A program made the position numbers and the translations under genes. A DNA stretch of 64,000 nt. Source: Alphaproteobacteria bacterium. GTDB lineage: Bacteria > Pseudomonadota > Alphaproteobacteria > UBA8366 > GCA-2717185. The stretch spans positions 372,001 through 436,000 of the forward strand of contig WLWY01000006.1 of assembly GCA_012103325.1 (NCBI GenBank), in the 5' to 3' direction. Positions 42,110-51,257 of the stretch are shown here, piece after piece (positions within the stretch are counted from its first letter, which is position 1; every line of letters begins with the position of its first letter). The notes under the pieces are model-generated. The model searched no databases, had not been told where the DNA came from, and was given only the letters and a program-made list of their open reading frames with translations.

Positions 42110-43777
42110 CTATCCAGTCACCGTATTGCCGGGATCGCTGGCCCCGATGGGCTCGCCTTCCGGCTGTTCTTCATGCAGCGGCATGAATCGGCCGCAGCGG
42201 TCGTGTTCAAGACGATGGAAGTGACGCCTTTCAACCTCTGAGTCGCGGAATATTCTATAGGAGTCGTCCTGCGCATCCGCTGCCGTTAGATAAGGAAAGA
42301 TGAACAGATCGAAGAGGTCTCGGAAAACAGGATTATCTCCCGTCTGTCCGTCGAACATACGCCCCTTGGCGGAGTTGCGTTCAACTTCCACCAACCAAGG
42401 CCGCAAAGTCTCATCCAAGAAGATATCTAACGACAATACCTTCGGAAAGTATGCATGCGCGCAGCCGGGGACAGCCTGCGCACGAAAAATACCGGCTGCT
42501 GCCATCACCTTTACCAACGTCTTCACCAACGCTGTCAGATCCTGCCACAAATTGTCTGTATCATGCCCCGCAGCCTCGATAATCTTCATCAGTTCGGCAT
42601 TCTGCAGGAGATTGTACTCGCTGCCTGTCAGCGCTGCCGTCTCCGCCAGTTCATCCTCGTATTCCGGCAATACGAACCGGCTCCGCTGATCTATATGCAT
42701 AGCCAGCTTCTGGATATCGACAGGCCCGGGTTCGTACTCCTGCAGCGCAATCCGTGCTGACGCGCCGCGATAGAGATAAGCCCGCAGAGGAACATAGGAG
42801 GTGAACACGACGCACAGGCGGATATTCGCCTTTCTGCCGTGAATGAGGAAGGGTTTGTCGAGATACCGCTGAACGAGCCATCCGGGCTTCCGCGGTGCGT
42901 CCTTCGGGTTATCGATTAGCCGAATGCCTTGCCCGGTGTGCAAGTTTTCGGGCTTCACTATCCAAACAGATGGATTCTCCCGGTGCGTGGCGTTCAACGC
43001 TTCATAGTCGCCCGGCATGACGTACCCGTCGGGAACCTGCAAAACATTCTCCCGATCAACCGTCGCACTGTGCTGTCGGATGAGCCGATGCAAGGATACC
43101 TTATTGTCGACGATGTCCCATGCGGCATGATCATAGGTCTGAAAAAAGTGTAGAAACCTTCGCCGAATCCTAAAGTCGGCATCGAGAAGCGCCGATAATG
43201 TTCGTGCATGCCGGTCGGCTTCTTCATGAGCATTCACATCCCGCAACGCAAGTATCAGGCAGTATCGGATGTGAGTGATATTAGGGCTCCGCAGCACCAA
43301 GCGACGCAAGACTCGGACAGCGTCCCTTGGTTTACCCAGGCGGTGGTGACAGATAGCCATGAGTACATGTGCTATATAAACGTCCCGCGGTGCGTGCCGG
43401 GATGCCTTCTTAAAAGATTGCAGGGCTGGGTCCAGCCGATGCGCACGTAGCAAACACAGGCCAATGTTGAAGTGAACGTAGTGGTTGTTGGGCTTCAGTT
43501 GCGCCGCTTGTTTTAAGGCGTTCAATGCCAGATCGTGGCGGCGCATCCGCATGTTGACAAGACCGCGAAACATCAACACGTCGTAATTCTCAGGGAAACG
43601 TCGTGCCAAACCCATCGCCGCGCGGCCCGCACGAGGCAAATCTATTTCCATCAACGCAGCGATGCGGCCCATCGCGCGTTCTAATCGCTTCTCAATTGGT
43701 TCACAATTTAAGCGAACAGGTGACGCAGCGTGATCGGCACTTTCGTCTGAGGTCCTAGTCATACAACGAATCGCCAA
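42110..43777 (-). CDS. TPR plus tubulin-tyrosine-ligase-like (ATP-grasp) protein
   Basis: A 555-residue protein. Residues about 30-220 are TPR helices (ALNALKQAAQLKPNNHYVHF). Residues about 250-500 resemble the TTL family: VWIVKPENLHTGQGIRLI (ATP-grasp Lys and Gly loop), GWLVQRYLDKPFLIHGRKAN, IRLCVVFTSYVPLRAYLYRG, and a late WLVEVERNSAKGRMF where TTL enzymes have the metal-binding E-x-N. TTL-type enzymes ligate amino acids to proteins using ATP. Start TTG at 43777 is preferred because AGGAG lies 12 bases upstream; an ATG follows at 43762. It lies 83 bp downstream of hlyD on the same strand, so it is probably expressed with the exporter. The target is unknown; the RTX protein is a guess from context. 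Confidence 0.72.
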   Translation of the reverse strand: MAIRCMTRTSDESADHAASPVRLNCEPIEKRLERAMGRIAALMEIDLPRAGRAAMGLARRFPENYDVLMFRGLVNMRMRRHDLALNALKQAAQLKPNNHYVHFNIGLCLLRAHRLDPALQSFKKASRHAPRDVYIAHVLMAICHHRLGKPRDAVRVLRRLVLRSPNITHIRYCLILALRDVNAHEEADRHARTLSALLDADFRIRRRFLHFFQTYDHAAWDIVDNKVSLHRLIRQHSATVDRENVLQVPDGYVMPGDYEALNATHRENPSVWIVKPENLHTGQGIRLIDNPKDAPRKPGWLVQRYLDKPFLIHGRKANIRLCVVFTSYVPLRAYLYRGASARIALQEYEPGPVDIQKLAMHIDQRSRFVLPEYEDELAETAALTGSEYNLLQNAELMKIIEAAGHDTDNLWQDLTALVKTLVKVMAAAGIFRAQAVPGCAHAYFPKVLSLDIFLDETLRPWLVEVERNSAKGRMFDGQTGDNPVFRDLFDLFIFPYLTAADAQDDSYRIFRDSEVERRHFHRLEHDRCGRFMPLHEEQPEGEPIGASDPGNTVTG

Positions 43778-43860
43778 TAGTTGTTGTTGCTCCTAGCATA
43801 CGGTCGTCTCATTTGTGGATGTTTTGCTAGTTCCTGTGTCTGTTTGGCAAAGTACAGTGT

Positions 43861-45258
43861 TCACCGCTCCCTCAAACTCTCATCCTTATATCGGAGCAGC
43901 GGCGAGATGACGTATTCGATGACGCGGCGCTTGCCGGTCTTGATCTCCACCGTCACCGCCATGCCTGGTCCGAGCGGGGTGTCTTCGCCGTCGACGGTGA
44001 TCGTTGCGCGGTCCATGGCGACGCGGGAGGCGTAGACCGGACCCAGTTCCTCGTCGATGATGGCATCGCCCGACATGTGTTTCAGGACGCCGTCGATGGT
44101 GCCGTATTTGGTGAAGGGGAAGCTTTCGATCTTGATCTCGACCACCTGGCCCGCTTCGACGAAGCCCTTGTCCTTGTTCAGCACCATGGCCTCGATCTCC
44201 AGCGGCGCGTCGGCGGGGACGAGCACCATCAGCGGCTGCGCCGGCGTGACGACGCCGCCCACCGTGTGAATTTCAAGCTGCTGCACCGTACCGTCGACCG
44301 GCGCGATCAGATGGCGCAAGGTCTCGCGCTGCAATGCCTTGCGCAACGCAAGATCGGCGGCAACCGCCTTGTCCTTGGCCTCGACCATCTCCGCCAGCGC
44401 GTCGCGCCGCGCCTCCGCCTCGATCTTGCGGTGTTCCTTCTGCGCGCTGATCAAACCAGCCTCGGATTCGGCCAGGCGGTGGCGCTGGATGACGGTGTTC
44501 TGGCGCTGCTCGATCAAGGTCTGGCGCACCTCGAGCCACAGCCGTCGCGGTGCGTTGCCTTTCTCGGTTAACGCCTTCAGCGCCGTGTCGCGTTCCTCGA
44601 CCAGCGGGATGGTGGCCTTCAGCTTGGCGATTTCCGCCTTGATCGCCTCCCGGTCGGCGACGCGGCGCGCGAACTCGCCTTCGAACGAGGCGAGCTGCGC
44701 CTGATGGGCGAAGATATCGCTGCGCAGCCGTTGCCGGTGCAGCGCCAACAGCGCCCGGTCGACACCCTTCGGGGCCGCAAAGTTCGGCTCTTTTCCAAAC
44801 AGCGCCCGCAGCAGCGCCTCGAGCCGCGCCAGATCGACCAGTGCCGCCATGCGCTCGCGCACCATCTGTTCCTTGTCGACCTCGCTTTCCGTCGGGTCGA
44901 GTTCGATCAGCTTGTCGCCCTTTTTAACCACCTGTCCGTCGCGCACATGGATCGCGCGCACCACGCCGATCTCCAGCGGCTGGATCGTCTGCACCCCGCC
45001 GGTCGGCACGATGCGCCCCTGCGCCACCGCGACCACGTCGACGTGGCCGATGATCGACCAGAGGATCGCGATGGTGAAGAACGCCGCCAGGGTCAGCGCC
45101 ACCGCCCGCGCCGCCGGCGAGGCTGGCGACTCCAGGATCTCGATCGCCGCCGGCAGGAATTCCAACTCGTCCTTGCTGCGCGGCGTTGCCGTCTCGGCCC
45201 GGGCCTCCACATCCTGGTCCGCCGAGGTCGCCAGCACCTTGGCGTTACTCGGCGGCAT
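43861..45258 (-). CDS. Type I secretion membrane fusion protein (HlyD family)
   Basis: A protein of about 465 residues. One membrane segment (AARAVALTLAAFFTIAILWS) follows a short cytoplasmic N-terminus. The periplasmic part has GRIVPTGGVQTIQPLEIGVV, a lipoyl half-motif, a long coiled-coil hairpin (about 130-310), a second lipoyl half and the C-terminal VISPLLRYKDESLRER typical of HlyD/PrtE/LapC members. It bridges the ABC exporter and a TolC-type channel; no tolC gene lies in the window. I chose the ATG at 45258 (MPPSNAK), which overlaps the hlyB-like gene by 14 bp, with GGGGGCGAGG upstream. The frame stays open farther upstream inside hlyB. Its 3' end is partly duplicated at 41134-41302. 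Confidence 0.92.
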   Translation of the reverse strand: MPPSNAKVLATSADQDVEARAETATPRSKDELEFLPAAIEILESPASPAARAVALTLAAFFTIAILWSIIGHVDVVAVAQGRIVPTGGVQTIQPLEIGVVRAIHVRDGQVVKKGDKLIELDPTESEVDKEQMVRERMAALVDLARLEALLRALFGKEPNFAAPKGVDRALLALHRQRLRSDIFAHQAQLASFEGEFARRVADREAIKAEIAKLKATIPLVEERDTALKALTEKGNAPRRLWLEVRQTLIEQRQNTVIQRHRLAESEAGLISAQKEHRKIEAEARRDALAEMVEAKDKAVAADLALRKALQRETLRHLIAPVDGTVQQLEIHTVGGVVTPAQPLMVLVPADAPLEIEAMVLNKDKGFVEAGQVVEIKIESFPFTKYGTIDGVLKHMSGDAIIDEELGPVYASRVAMDRATITVDGEDTPLGPGMAVTVEIKTGKRRVIEYVISPLLRYKDESLRER

Positions 45259-47422
45259 CGACCTCGCCCCCTTGCAGCTTGTAAAGCCGCGCATAGCGCC
45301 CGCCGCTCTGCAGCAATTCCTCGTGGCTGCCGGATTCGACGATCTGGCCTTCCTCAACCGTGACGATGCGATGCGACCGGCGCACGGTGGACAGGCGGTG
45401 CGCCACGATCAGCACCGTACGGTCCCGACAGATCTGCGCCATGTTCTTCTGGATTTCGAACTCCGACTCGTAATCAAGCGCGCTGGTGGCCTCATCGAAG
45501 ATCAAGATACGCGGGTTGGTCGCCAGAGCCCGGGCAATCGCCACGCGCTGGCGCTGCCCGCCGGACAGCGAGCCGCCGCGTTCGCCCAGGATCGTGTCGT
45601 AACCATCCGGCAGGGCCAGAATGAATTCATGCGCCCCGGCCAGCTGCGCTGCGTGCACCACATGGGGCATCGGCATGCCGGGGTCGGCGAGTGCGATGTT
45701 GTCGCGTACCGTGCGATTGAACAGCACGTTCTCCTGCAGCACGACGCCGACCTGACGGCGCAGCCAGGCGGTATCCACCATCGCCAGATCGACGCCGTCG
45801 ATCAGCACCCGCCCACTTTCCGGCACAAACATACGCTGAACCAGCTTGGCCAAGGTGCTCTTGCCCGAACCGGACGGGCCGACGATGCCGATCACCTCGC
45901 CGGCCTTGATGTCGAGATCGACACGGCGCAACACTTCCGGCCCGTCCGGGATATAGCGGAAGGTCACGCCGTCGAAGCGGATTTGCCCTTTAATCGCCGG
46001 CAGTGTCCCGCGGTTGGGGTTGTAGGAGGGTTCCGTCGGCGCGTTCAGGATATCGCCCAGCCTTTGGATCGAGATGCGGGCCTGCTGGAAGTCCTGCCAC
46101 AGCGAGGCGATACGCAGCACCGGCCCGCTGACCCGGCCCGCCAGCATGTTGAAGGCGACCAGCTGCCCGACCGTCAGGTCGCCGCTGATCGCCGCCTTGG
46201 CGCCGATATAAAGCGTAAGCCCAACGGTGATCTTGTTGATCAGCTGGGCGACCTGTCCGGCGACATTGTTCAGGTTGTTCGACCGAAACGACGCCCGCAC
46301 ATAGCCCGCCAGCTGCTCCTCCCAACGGCGCTGCATCTCCGGCTCGACCGCCATTGCCTTCAGCGTCTCCACGCCGCTGACGGCTTCCACCAGGAACGCC
46401 TGGTTCTCCGCACCGCGCTGGAACTTCTCCTCCAGCCGGCGACGCAGGATCGGCGTTACGAACACCGCGAGGATCACATAGCACGGGATCGAGGCGATCA
46501 CGATCAGGGTCAGCATCGGGCTGAACTGCCACATCACAATCAAGAAAACGAAGGTGAAGAACAGGTCGATGACCAACGTCAGCGCGGAACCGGTGACGAA
46601 GTTGCGGATATTCTCCAACTCGCGCACGCGGGCCACCGAGTCGCCGGTACGCCTGGCCTGGAAATAGGCCATCGGCAGATCGACCAAGTGACGGAACAGC
46701 CGCGCGCCCAGCTCCACGTCGACGCGGCTCGTGGTGTGCGAAAAGATAAAGGTTCGCAGGGCGCCGAGTATGACCTCGAAGATCGAGACCGTGATCAATC
46801 CGAAGACCAGCACATCCAACGTGGTCAATCCACGATGCACCAACACTTTGTCGATTACGACCTGAAAGAACAGTGGTGTGATCAGCGCGAATATCTGCAG
46901 AAAGAACGACGCGATCAACACTTCAGCGAACAGACGCTTGTAGCGCACCAATGCGGGGATGAACCAGCTGATATCGAACGAGCCGCCCTTGCCCAGCACG
47001 GAATGCCGGCGCGTCACCAGCACCAGCCGGCCCGACCAGCGTTCCTCGAACGCCGCCCGCTCCAGCGCCTCCGGCCGCCCGACTGCCGGATCCTGGATCA
47101 GTGCCTTGTCGCCCTCGACTTGGGCCAGAATGCAGAAGCCGCCATCCTTGGCCTCGGCGATCGCCGGCAATTGTGTCTTGGCGAACCGGCCCCAGTTGCT
47201 TTTAACCGTTCGCGCCTTCAACCCCAGGCGACGCGCCGCCCGCACCAACGTATCCGCATCCAACGCCTGTCCGCGCTGCGCGAATTCGTGCCGCAACTGA
47301 TCCGCGTCCCCCGGCATGCCGAAAAACCGCAACAGCAGAACCAGACACGCCGCGCCCGTATCAAGCGCGGCGGTTGGCTTCTCTGCGCCTTCAGCCACAT
47401 TTTCCACTGGCGTGTCCGGCAC
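45245..47422 (-). CDS. Type I secretion ABC exporter (HlyB family) with degenerate C39 domain
   Basis: A 725-residue exporter. The N-terminal 130 residues are a C39-like domain in which the catalytic Cys is replaced by Thr (LDTGAAC, T22), as expected of the non-proteolytic CLD of RTX exporters. Six membrane helices follow (about 155-430, for example LQIFALITPLFFQVVIDKVL), then the ATPase with Walker A GPSGSGKST near 511-519, signature LSGGQRQR near 619 and Walker B ILIFDEATSALD. It powers one-step secretion of RTX proteins. It is first in the unit hlyB-hlyD-TTL-like and divergent from CDP-AP copy 2, with 252 bp of AT-rich promoter DNA between them. Confidence 0.94.
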   Translation of the reverse strand: MPDTPVENVAEGAEKPTAALDTGAACLVLLLRFFGMPGDADQLRHEFAQRGQALDADTLVRAARRLGLKARTVKSNWGRFAKTQLPAIAEAKDGGFCILAQVEGDKALIQDPAVGRPEALERAAFEERWSGRLVLVTRRHSVLGKGGSFDISWFIPALVRYKRLFAEVLIASFFLQIFALITPLFFQVVIDKVLVHRGLTTLDVLVFGLITVSIFEVILGALRTFIFSHTTSRVDVELGARLFRHLVDLPMAYFQARRTGDSVARVRELENIRNFVTGSALTLVIDLFFTFVFLIVMWQFSPMLTLIVIASIPCYVILAVFVTPILRRRLEEKFQRGAENQAFLVEAVSGVETLKAMAVEPEMQRRWEEQLAGYVRASFRSNNLNNVAGQVAQLINKITVGLTLYIGAKAAISGDLTVGQLVAFNMLAGRVSGPVLRIASLWQDFQQARISIQRLGDILNAPTEPSYNPNRGTLPAIKGQIRFDGVTFRYIPDGPEVLRRVDLDIKAGEVIGIVGPSGSGKSTLAKLVQRMFVPESGRVLIDGVDLAMVDTAWLRRQVGVVLQENVLFNRTVRDNIALADPGMPMPHVVHAAQLAGAHEFILALPDGYDTILGERGGSLSGGQRQRVAIARALATNPRILIFDEATSALDYESEFEIQKNMAQICRDRTVLIVAHRLSTVRRSHRIVTVEEGQIVESGSHEELLQSGGRYARLYKLQGGEVDAAE

Positions 47423-47674
47423 GCGACCTCCCTGAGTGACGGATTTGTTCCCGCCTGTTCGTTATTAGTGCTCTTATTTAACTGGTAATCGATACGAATG
47501 CGTCTATAAAAAAAAGATATTCGATCAGCGAATGCAACTTCGAAAAATACCCGTGTTGAGGGTTTGCGATTGCCCTTTTTAAAAAAATTAGACAAATAGC
47601 GCCGACCGCTGCCGAATAATCGGTAACACGCTTTGCCGGTTCACCAGCGTTCGCGAAAAAAGTCGAAACCCATT

Positions 47675-48175
47675 ATGCGACAATGCTTTCACGACGCCTT
47701 GACCTTCGTCTCATTCATCGAAGAAAGGCTTGGCAACCGGTTCGCACCGCTAGTCTCAACTTATCTGACCGCCAATCAGGTTACCGCCTTGTCCGCTATC
47801 AGCATTCCGGGCGCGCTCATCATGGCCCAAGGCGGGTACGTCATGATGCTCCTCGGCGCCATCATCTTCTATTTCGGGCGTTGGCTTGACTACCTGGACG
47901 GACCGGTTGCTCGATACACCGGCAAGGTCAGCCAGTTCGGGCAAGATCTGGACACGGTGATCACCGGCATCAGCCAATCGGTCTTATTTATCGGCCTTGG
48001 GCTCCTGTGGGGTGGTGACTACGCGATCATGGGCTGGATCGGCGGCGTTCTTTCCATCGTCATCCGCATTGTCCATCGAACCCGAAACTTCCTGTTGCCG
48101 AAAGGGCACCCGACTCTCAAACAACAGGCGCACCGCTATCTGTGGATGCGCAGTTTCTTCGTGAGCGTCCGGTAA
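47675..48175 (+). pseudogene. CDP-alcohol phosphatidyltransferase-like protein, copy 2, truncated by IS66
   Basis: This paralogue of the gene at 41428 starts at ATG 47675 (MRQCFHD) and keeps the motif D-YL-DG-PV-AR-x8-G-QDL-D-TVI-T, again with Thr in place of the fourth Asp. The genuine sequence stops after RSFF at 48160. The last codons, VSVR and TAA, come from the IS66 end (GTGAGCGTCCGGTAA). Compared with copy 1 it lacks about 60 C-terminal residues, that is, the last membrane segments. It may make a short unstable protein. It is divergent from hlyB. Confidence 0.8.
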
Positions 48176-48211
48176 AGCAGCCCTGCCTATGATGACGTTG
48201 GACTGTTACGC

Positions 48212-49723
48212 TCAGGTTTGAGCGTAACGCCAGGGGAGCAGTTCGTCGATCCGATTGATTTTATGGTCGGCGATACAGGCTAGCGTGTCGGTTAGCCAGG
48301 CCTGCGGATCGACGCCATTGAGTTTTGCTGTCTCGATCAGCGTATAGGCGATGGCGGCTGATTTGCCGCCGGCCTCGGACCCCATGAAGAGATAATTCTT
48401 CCGCCCCAGGGCGATGGGCCGCATGGATCGCTCTGCGGTATTGTTGTCGAGTTCAAGAAAGCCGTGATCTAGATATGGTCGCAGCTTCTTCATGCGGGTC
48501 AGGGCGTAGCGAATAGCACCGGCTAAGGGTGATTTGCCGGATATCCGGGTCAATTGGGCATGCAGCCATGATTCCAGGTCGTCGAAGATTGGTTTTGATT
48601 GGCGCTGCCTGATCTTCACCCGTTGATCCGGCGATTGGCCCCGAACCTCCTTCTCGACGCCATAGAGTGTGGCGATACGTTTTATGGCTTCCTCGGCAAT
48701 CGCCGATCCCTGAGCTTTGTGGATATCGACGAACTTGCGTCGGATATGGGCCATGCAGGCCACTTCCGTCACCTTGCCCGTGCGGTACAGGTCATTGAAC
48801 CCCGCATAGCCATCGGCATGCATGAAGCCCGTGAAGTCCGCTAGATGTTCGCGCGGGCGAACGCCCTTCCTGTCGGACGAGAACTGATACCATGCGGCAG
48901 GATGCGCCTCTCCGGCCCAGGGTCGTTCATCGCGGACATAGGCCCAAAGCCGCGCGGTCCTGGTTTTACCGGAGCCTGGGGTCAGCATTTTTACCGGCGT
49001 ATCATCGGCGAAGAGGGCCTGTCCCTTTAAAACATGGCGCGCGACGGCGTCCGCCAAAGGTTCCAACAGAGCCGTGGATTTGCCAACCCAATCGGCCAGG
49101 GTGGAGCGGTCCAGATCGATCCCCTCGCGCTGGAATATCTGACTTTGCCGGTACAAAGGCGAATGATCGGCGTACTTGTTGACCAGCACATGGGCCAGTA
49201 GGCCAGGACCGGGCCGCCCGTGCTCAATCGGCCGCGACGGCAGGGCTGCCTGATGGAACGTCTCACAGCAGGTGCAGGCCATGCGCGGGCGAACAATCCG
49301 GTTCACGACAAAACGTCCGGGGACATATTCCAGTTCCTCGGTGACATCGTCGCCAAGCGTTTTGAGCGCACCGCCGCATTCCCCACAGGCATCGCCCGGC
49401 GACAGTGTTGTCTCGTTGCGTGGGAGATGACCGGGCAGCGGTTTACGTTTGGGCTTGTCTTTTGGCGCTGCAGATTGATCTGCATTTGCATCGTCTGACG
49501 CGGGCTCCTGCGCGGACGCCGCAATCTCTTCGTCTTCCAGCGTCAACGCCAGTTGATCCAGAGCCTCCGAGCGCGACCCGAAGCGATGCTGGCGCATCCC
49601 GGCCAATTGGTGTTGGAGCTTCTCGATCAACACCGCCTGTGACTTCACTTCCGACGCCAGCGATGCCACCAGACCTTTTAATGCGGCAGGTTCATTCGGG
49701 AGGTTCTCAGCGTCGTCGAGCAT
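48212..49723 (-). CDS. tnpC: IS66-family transposase TnpC, left copy
   Basis: A 503-residue DDE transposase. It has an N-terminal Gln/Leu coiled segment ([16 protein letters not shown]), a zinc-finger-like pair of CxxC motifs (CGECGG and CTCCETF), the catalytic region with FADDTPVKM and [14 protein letters not shown], and the C-terminal [20 protein letters not shown] with [20 protein letters not shown]. Length is normal and no frameshift is visible. It follows tnpB by 72 bp. The protein is identical to that of the right copy, so the element may still be active. Confidence 0.95.
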   Translation of the reverse strand: MLDDAENLPNEPAALKGLVASLASEVKSQAVLIEKLQHQLAGMRQHRFGSRSEALDQLALTLEDEEIAASAQEPASDDANADQSAAPKDKPKRKPLPGHLPRNETTLSPGDACGECGGALKTLGDDVTEELEYVPGRFVVNRIVRPRMACTCCETFHQAALPSRPIEHGRPGPGLLAHVLVNKYADHSPLYRQSQIFQREGIDLDRSTLADWVGKSTALLEPLADAVARHVLKGQALFADDTPVKMLTPGSGKTRTARLWAYVRDERPWAGEAHPAAWYQFSSDRKGVRPREHLADFTGFMHADGYAGFNDLYRTGKVTEVACMAHIRRKFVDIHKAQGSAIAEEAIKRIATLYGVEKEVRGQSPDQRVKIRQRQSKPIFDDLESWLHAQLTRISGKSPLAGAIRYALTRMKKLRPYLDHGFLELDNNTAERSMRPIALGRKNYLFMGSEAGGKSAAIAYTLIETAKLNGVDPQAWLTDTLACIADHKINRIDELLPWRYAQT

Positions 49724-49795
49724 GCCGGCAATCTATCAGCCGCCACCCCGCATGGGAATCCCCGGAAATTGACAACCCTTTGCTGTGAAACGACT

Positions 49796-50143
49796 TTACC
49801 CAGCCGTCAGGGGACGCCACGTTCGTTGTGGTATGCGCCAATCAATCCCTTCCAGCAGCATCGCCAATTGAGCCGGGGTCAGCGCAACCTTGCCCGCTTT
49901 CGCAGACGGCCAGACAAACCGTCCCTTCTCCAGACGCTTCGAGAACAGACATGCCCCTTGCCCGTCCCACCAGATCACCTTGATCAGATCGCCACGGCGA
50001 CCCCGGAAGACGAACAGATGACCGCAATACGGCGCCGCCTTTAGAACCTTCTCTGTTTGCGCTGACAGCCCATTGAACCCCTTACGCATGTCCGTCACGC
50101 CGGCCGCAAGCCAAACCTTCGTGTTCGTGGGAACCGGGATCAT
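49796..50143 (-). CDS. tnpB: IS66 accessory protein TnpB, left copy
   Basis: A protein of about 115 residues of the IS66 Orf2 family ([20 protein letters not shown], then [20 protein letters not shown]), needed for IS66 transposition. I chose the ATG at 50143 because it forms an ATGA overlap with the tnpA stop, the usual coupling in this family; the frame is open four codons farther. It is identical to the right copy. Confidence 0.93.
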   Translation of the reverse strand: MIPVPTNTKVWLAAGVTDMRKGFNGLSAQTEKVLKAAPYCGHLFVFRGRRGDLIKVIWWDGQGACLFSKRLEKGRFVWPSAKAGKVALTPAQLAMLLEGIDWRIPQRTWRPLTAG

Positions 50144-50517
50144 CCCGACAAGCACCGGAGCAGACGTACGAGCGCTTCGGGATCGTAAGGGCCGCTAATG
50201 CTCAAGCGATGACCTCCGGCAAGCGTGACCTCGATCTTGCCTTCGTCACCAACAGGGCGCTCGGCTTCGTGCTCGACGTGACGCGCAATCTCAACCGGCA
50301 GGAAACAGGCGGCGTCATCGACCGTGTCACTTCCCGCAAACCGGGGATCTTTCAGCCAGTTGAAAACCTGATTGGCGTTCACATTGTAGCGCCGTGCAAC
50401 CTGTGAAACCGAAACGCCCGCAAACCGCGTCTGTGCGCAAATCATCCGCTTCTCGTCTGCACTCCAGCGCCGACGCTTGCCCCGCTTCGCCACATCCTGA
50501 TCCCCGTTAGTGTCCAC
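50140..50517 (-). CDS. tnpA: IS66 protein TnpA, left copy
   Basis: A 125-residue helix-turn-helix protein of the IS66 Orf1 type ([19 protein letters not shown], then [20 protein letters not shown]). It starts with GTG at 50517, which lies in the arm of a hairpin. It has Gly where the right copy has Arg (FAGSDT versus FARSDT), the only amino-acid difference between the two elements. Confidence 0.92.
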   Translation of the reverse strand: MDTNGDQDVAKRGKRRRWSADEKRMICAQTRFAGVSVSQVARRYNVNANQVFNWLKDPRFAGSDTVDDAACFLPVEIARHVEHEAERPVGDEGKIEVTLAGGHRLSISGPYDPEALVRLLRCLSG

Positions 50518-50536
50518 CTAAACAAGTGGACACTAA
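50507..50536 (-). promoter_or_regulatory. Hairpin over the tnpA start, left IS66 copy
   Basis: Perfect 11-bp arms TTAGTGTCCAC and GTGGACACTAA with an 8-base loop. The second arm contains the GTG start codon of tnpA, so the folded mRNA would hide the start. It is the mirror of 51228-51257. Confidence 0.5.
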
Positions 50537-50581
50537 ACCTCACTTCTTCTGCACGGCAGAGCGGTCAGGCCGGACGCTTAC

Positions 50582-51182
50582 ATATTTCCCGACACGGCTG
50601 GCAGAGAGCCAATTGAAAGACCCAATGCAAAGCAGAGTGTCATCCACCGCGACAATCTTGCTATGAAGCTGGCGCACTTTGCGCAGTGTGACACCTATCT
50701 CCTTAAAAGCGGTCTCCGCAGCTTCGAGATATGTCAACCCCTCCTGCGTTTGTTTCTGGTTGAAGGCAGGATCTACATAGATGTCAATCTCCGCGCCCCG
50801 CTTAGCGGCAGCGCGAAGGGCGTCCAGAAGCCCGGCGCGCTTCATAGTCGGGACGGTGACCCATGGGCTGACGATCATGTATTTCGCCGACCTTTTGCCA
50901 AGCGCGTTCAGCAGGAAAGCATCGTGCTCGGCCGCATCGCGAAGAGTAATCAGTTGCCCGGAGTGCAGCACTAAATCCTCGCGTGGCGCGACCTCGAATT
51001 CCAACGCATTGTCTGGGGAAGAAAACAGGAAGCGTGCCAGCAGTGCCCGTGGTGTCCCAGCCGCAGCTGTAGAGAACACATCCATATCGCCAAAGACGAG
51101 AAAACTGTCCCTGGCCCGCGAAACCGCCACGTTGAGCATGCTCGGGGAGTTGTCGATGAACTGTCCGTCCGCTTGTTTCGAG
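50582..51182 (-). pseudogene. Internal fragment of a helicase-PLD nuclease gene, between the IS66 copies
   Basis: The 601 bp between the elements encode a stop-free minus-strand stretch. Its first part, SPSMLNVAVSRARDSFLVFG, is the motif VI region of a superfamily 1 (Upf1/Dna2-like) helicase. Its second part is a phospholipase-D-like domain: RQLHSKIVAVDDTLLCIGSF followed by NWLSAS, the HxK-x4-D-x6-G-S-x-N pattern. Both ends are cut by IS66 ends, so the helicase core and the C-terminus are missing. The frame happens to stay open into the IS on both sides. Such helicase-PLD fusions are common in defence and mobile islands. This copy cannot be functional. Confidence 0.75.
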
Positions 51183-51227
51183 GTAAGCGTCCGGCCTGAC
51201 CGCTCTGCCGTGCAGAAGAAGTGAGGT

Positions 51228-51257
51228 TTAGTGTCCACTTGTTTAGGTGGACACTAA
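51228..51257 (+). promoter_or_regulatory. Hairpin over the tnpA start, right IS66 copy
   Basis: Arms 51228-51238 and 51247-51257 pair perfectly (TTAGTGTCCAC with GTGGACACTAA), loop TTGTTTAG. The GTG start of tnpA at 51247 is the first codon of the second arm, so translation could be limited by this fold. Confidence 0.5.

Larger units (their letters stand above)
48161..50581 (-). mobile_element. IS66-family insertion sequence, left copy (2421 bp)
   Basis: The ends are GTGAGCGTCCGG (outer, 48161) and, inverted, GTAAGCGTCCGG (inner, ending 50581). It carries tnpA, tnpB and tnpC on the minus strand. The right copy (51183-53603) has exactly the same length in inverted orientation, and at least one base differs (50334 versus 51430). 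No 8-bp target duplication is found around this copy (GTTTCTTC outside, ATATTTCC inside). Confidence 0.95.

Noticed and set aside
50540..51238. Complete 232-residue helicase-PLD protein
   Set aside because: Its first and last residues are encoded by IS66 ends; the real insert is only an internal gene fragment.
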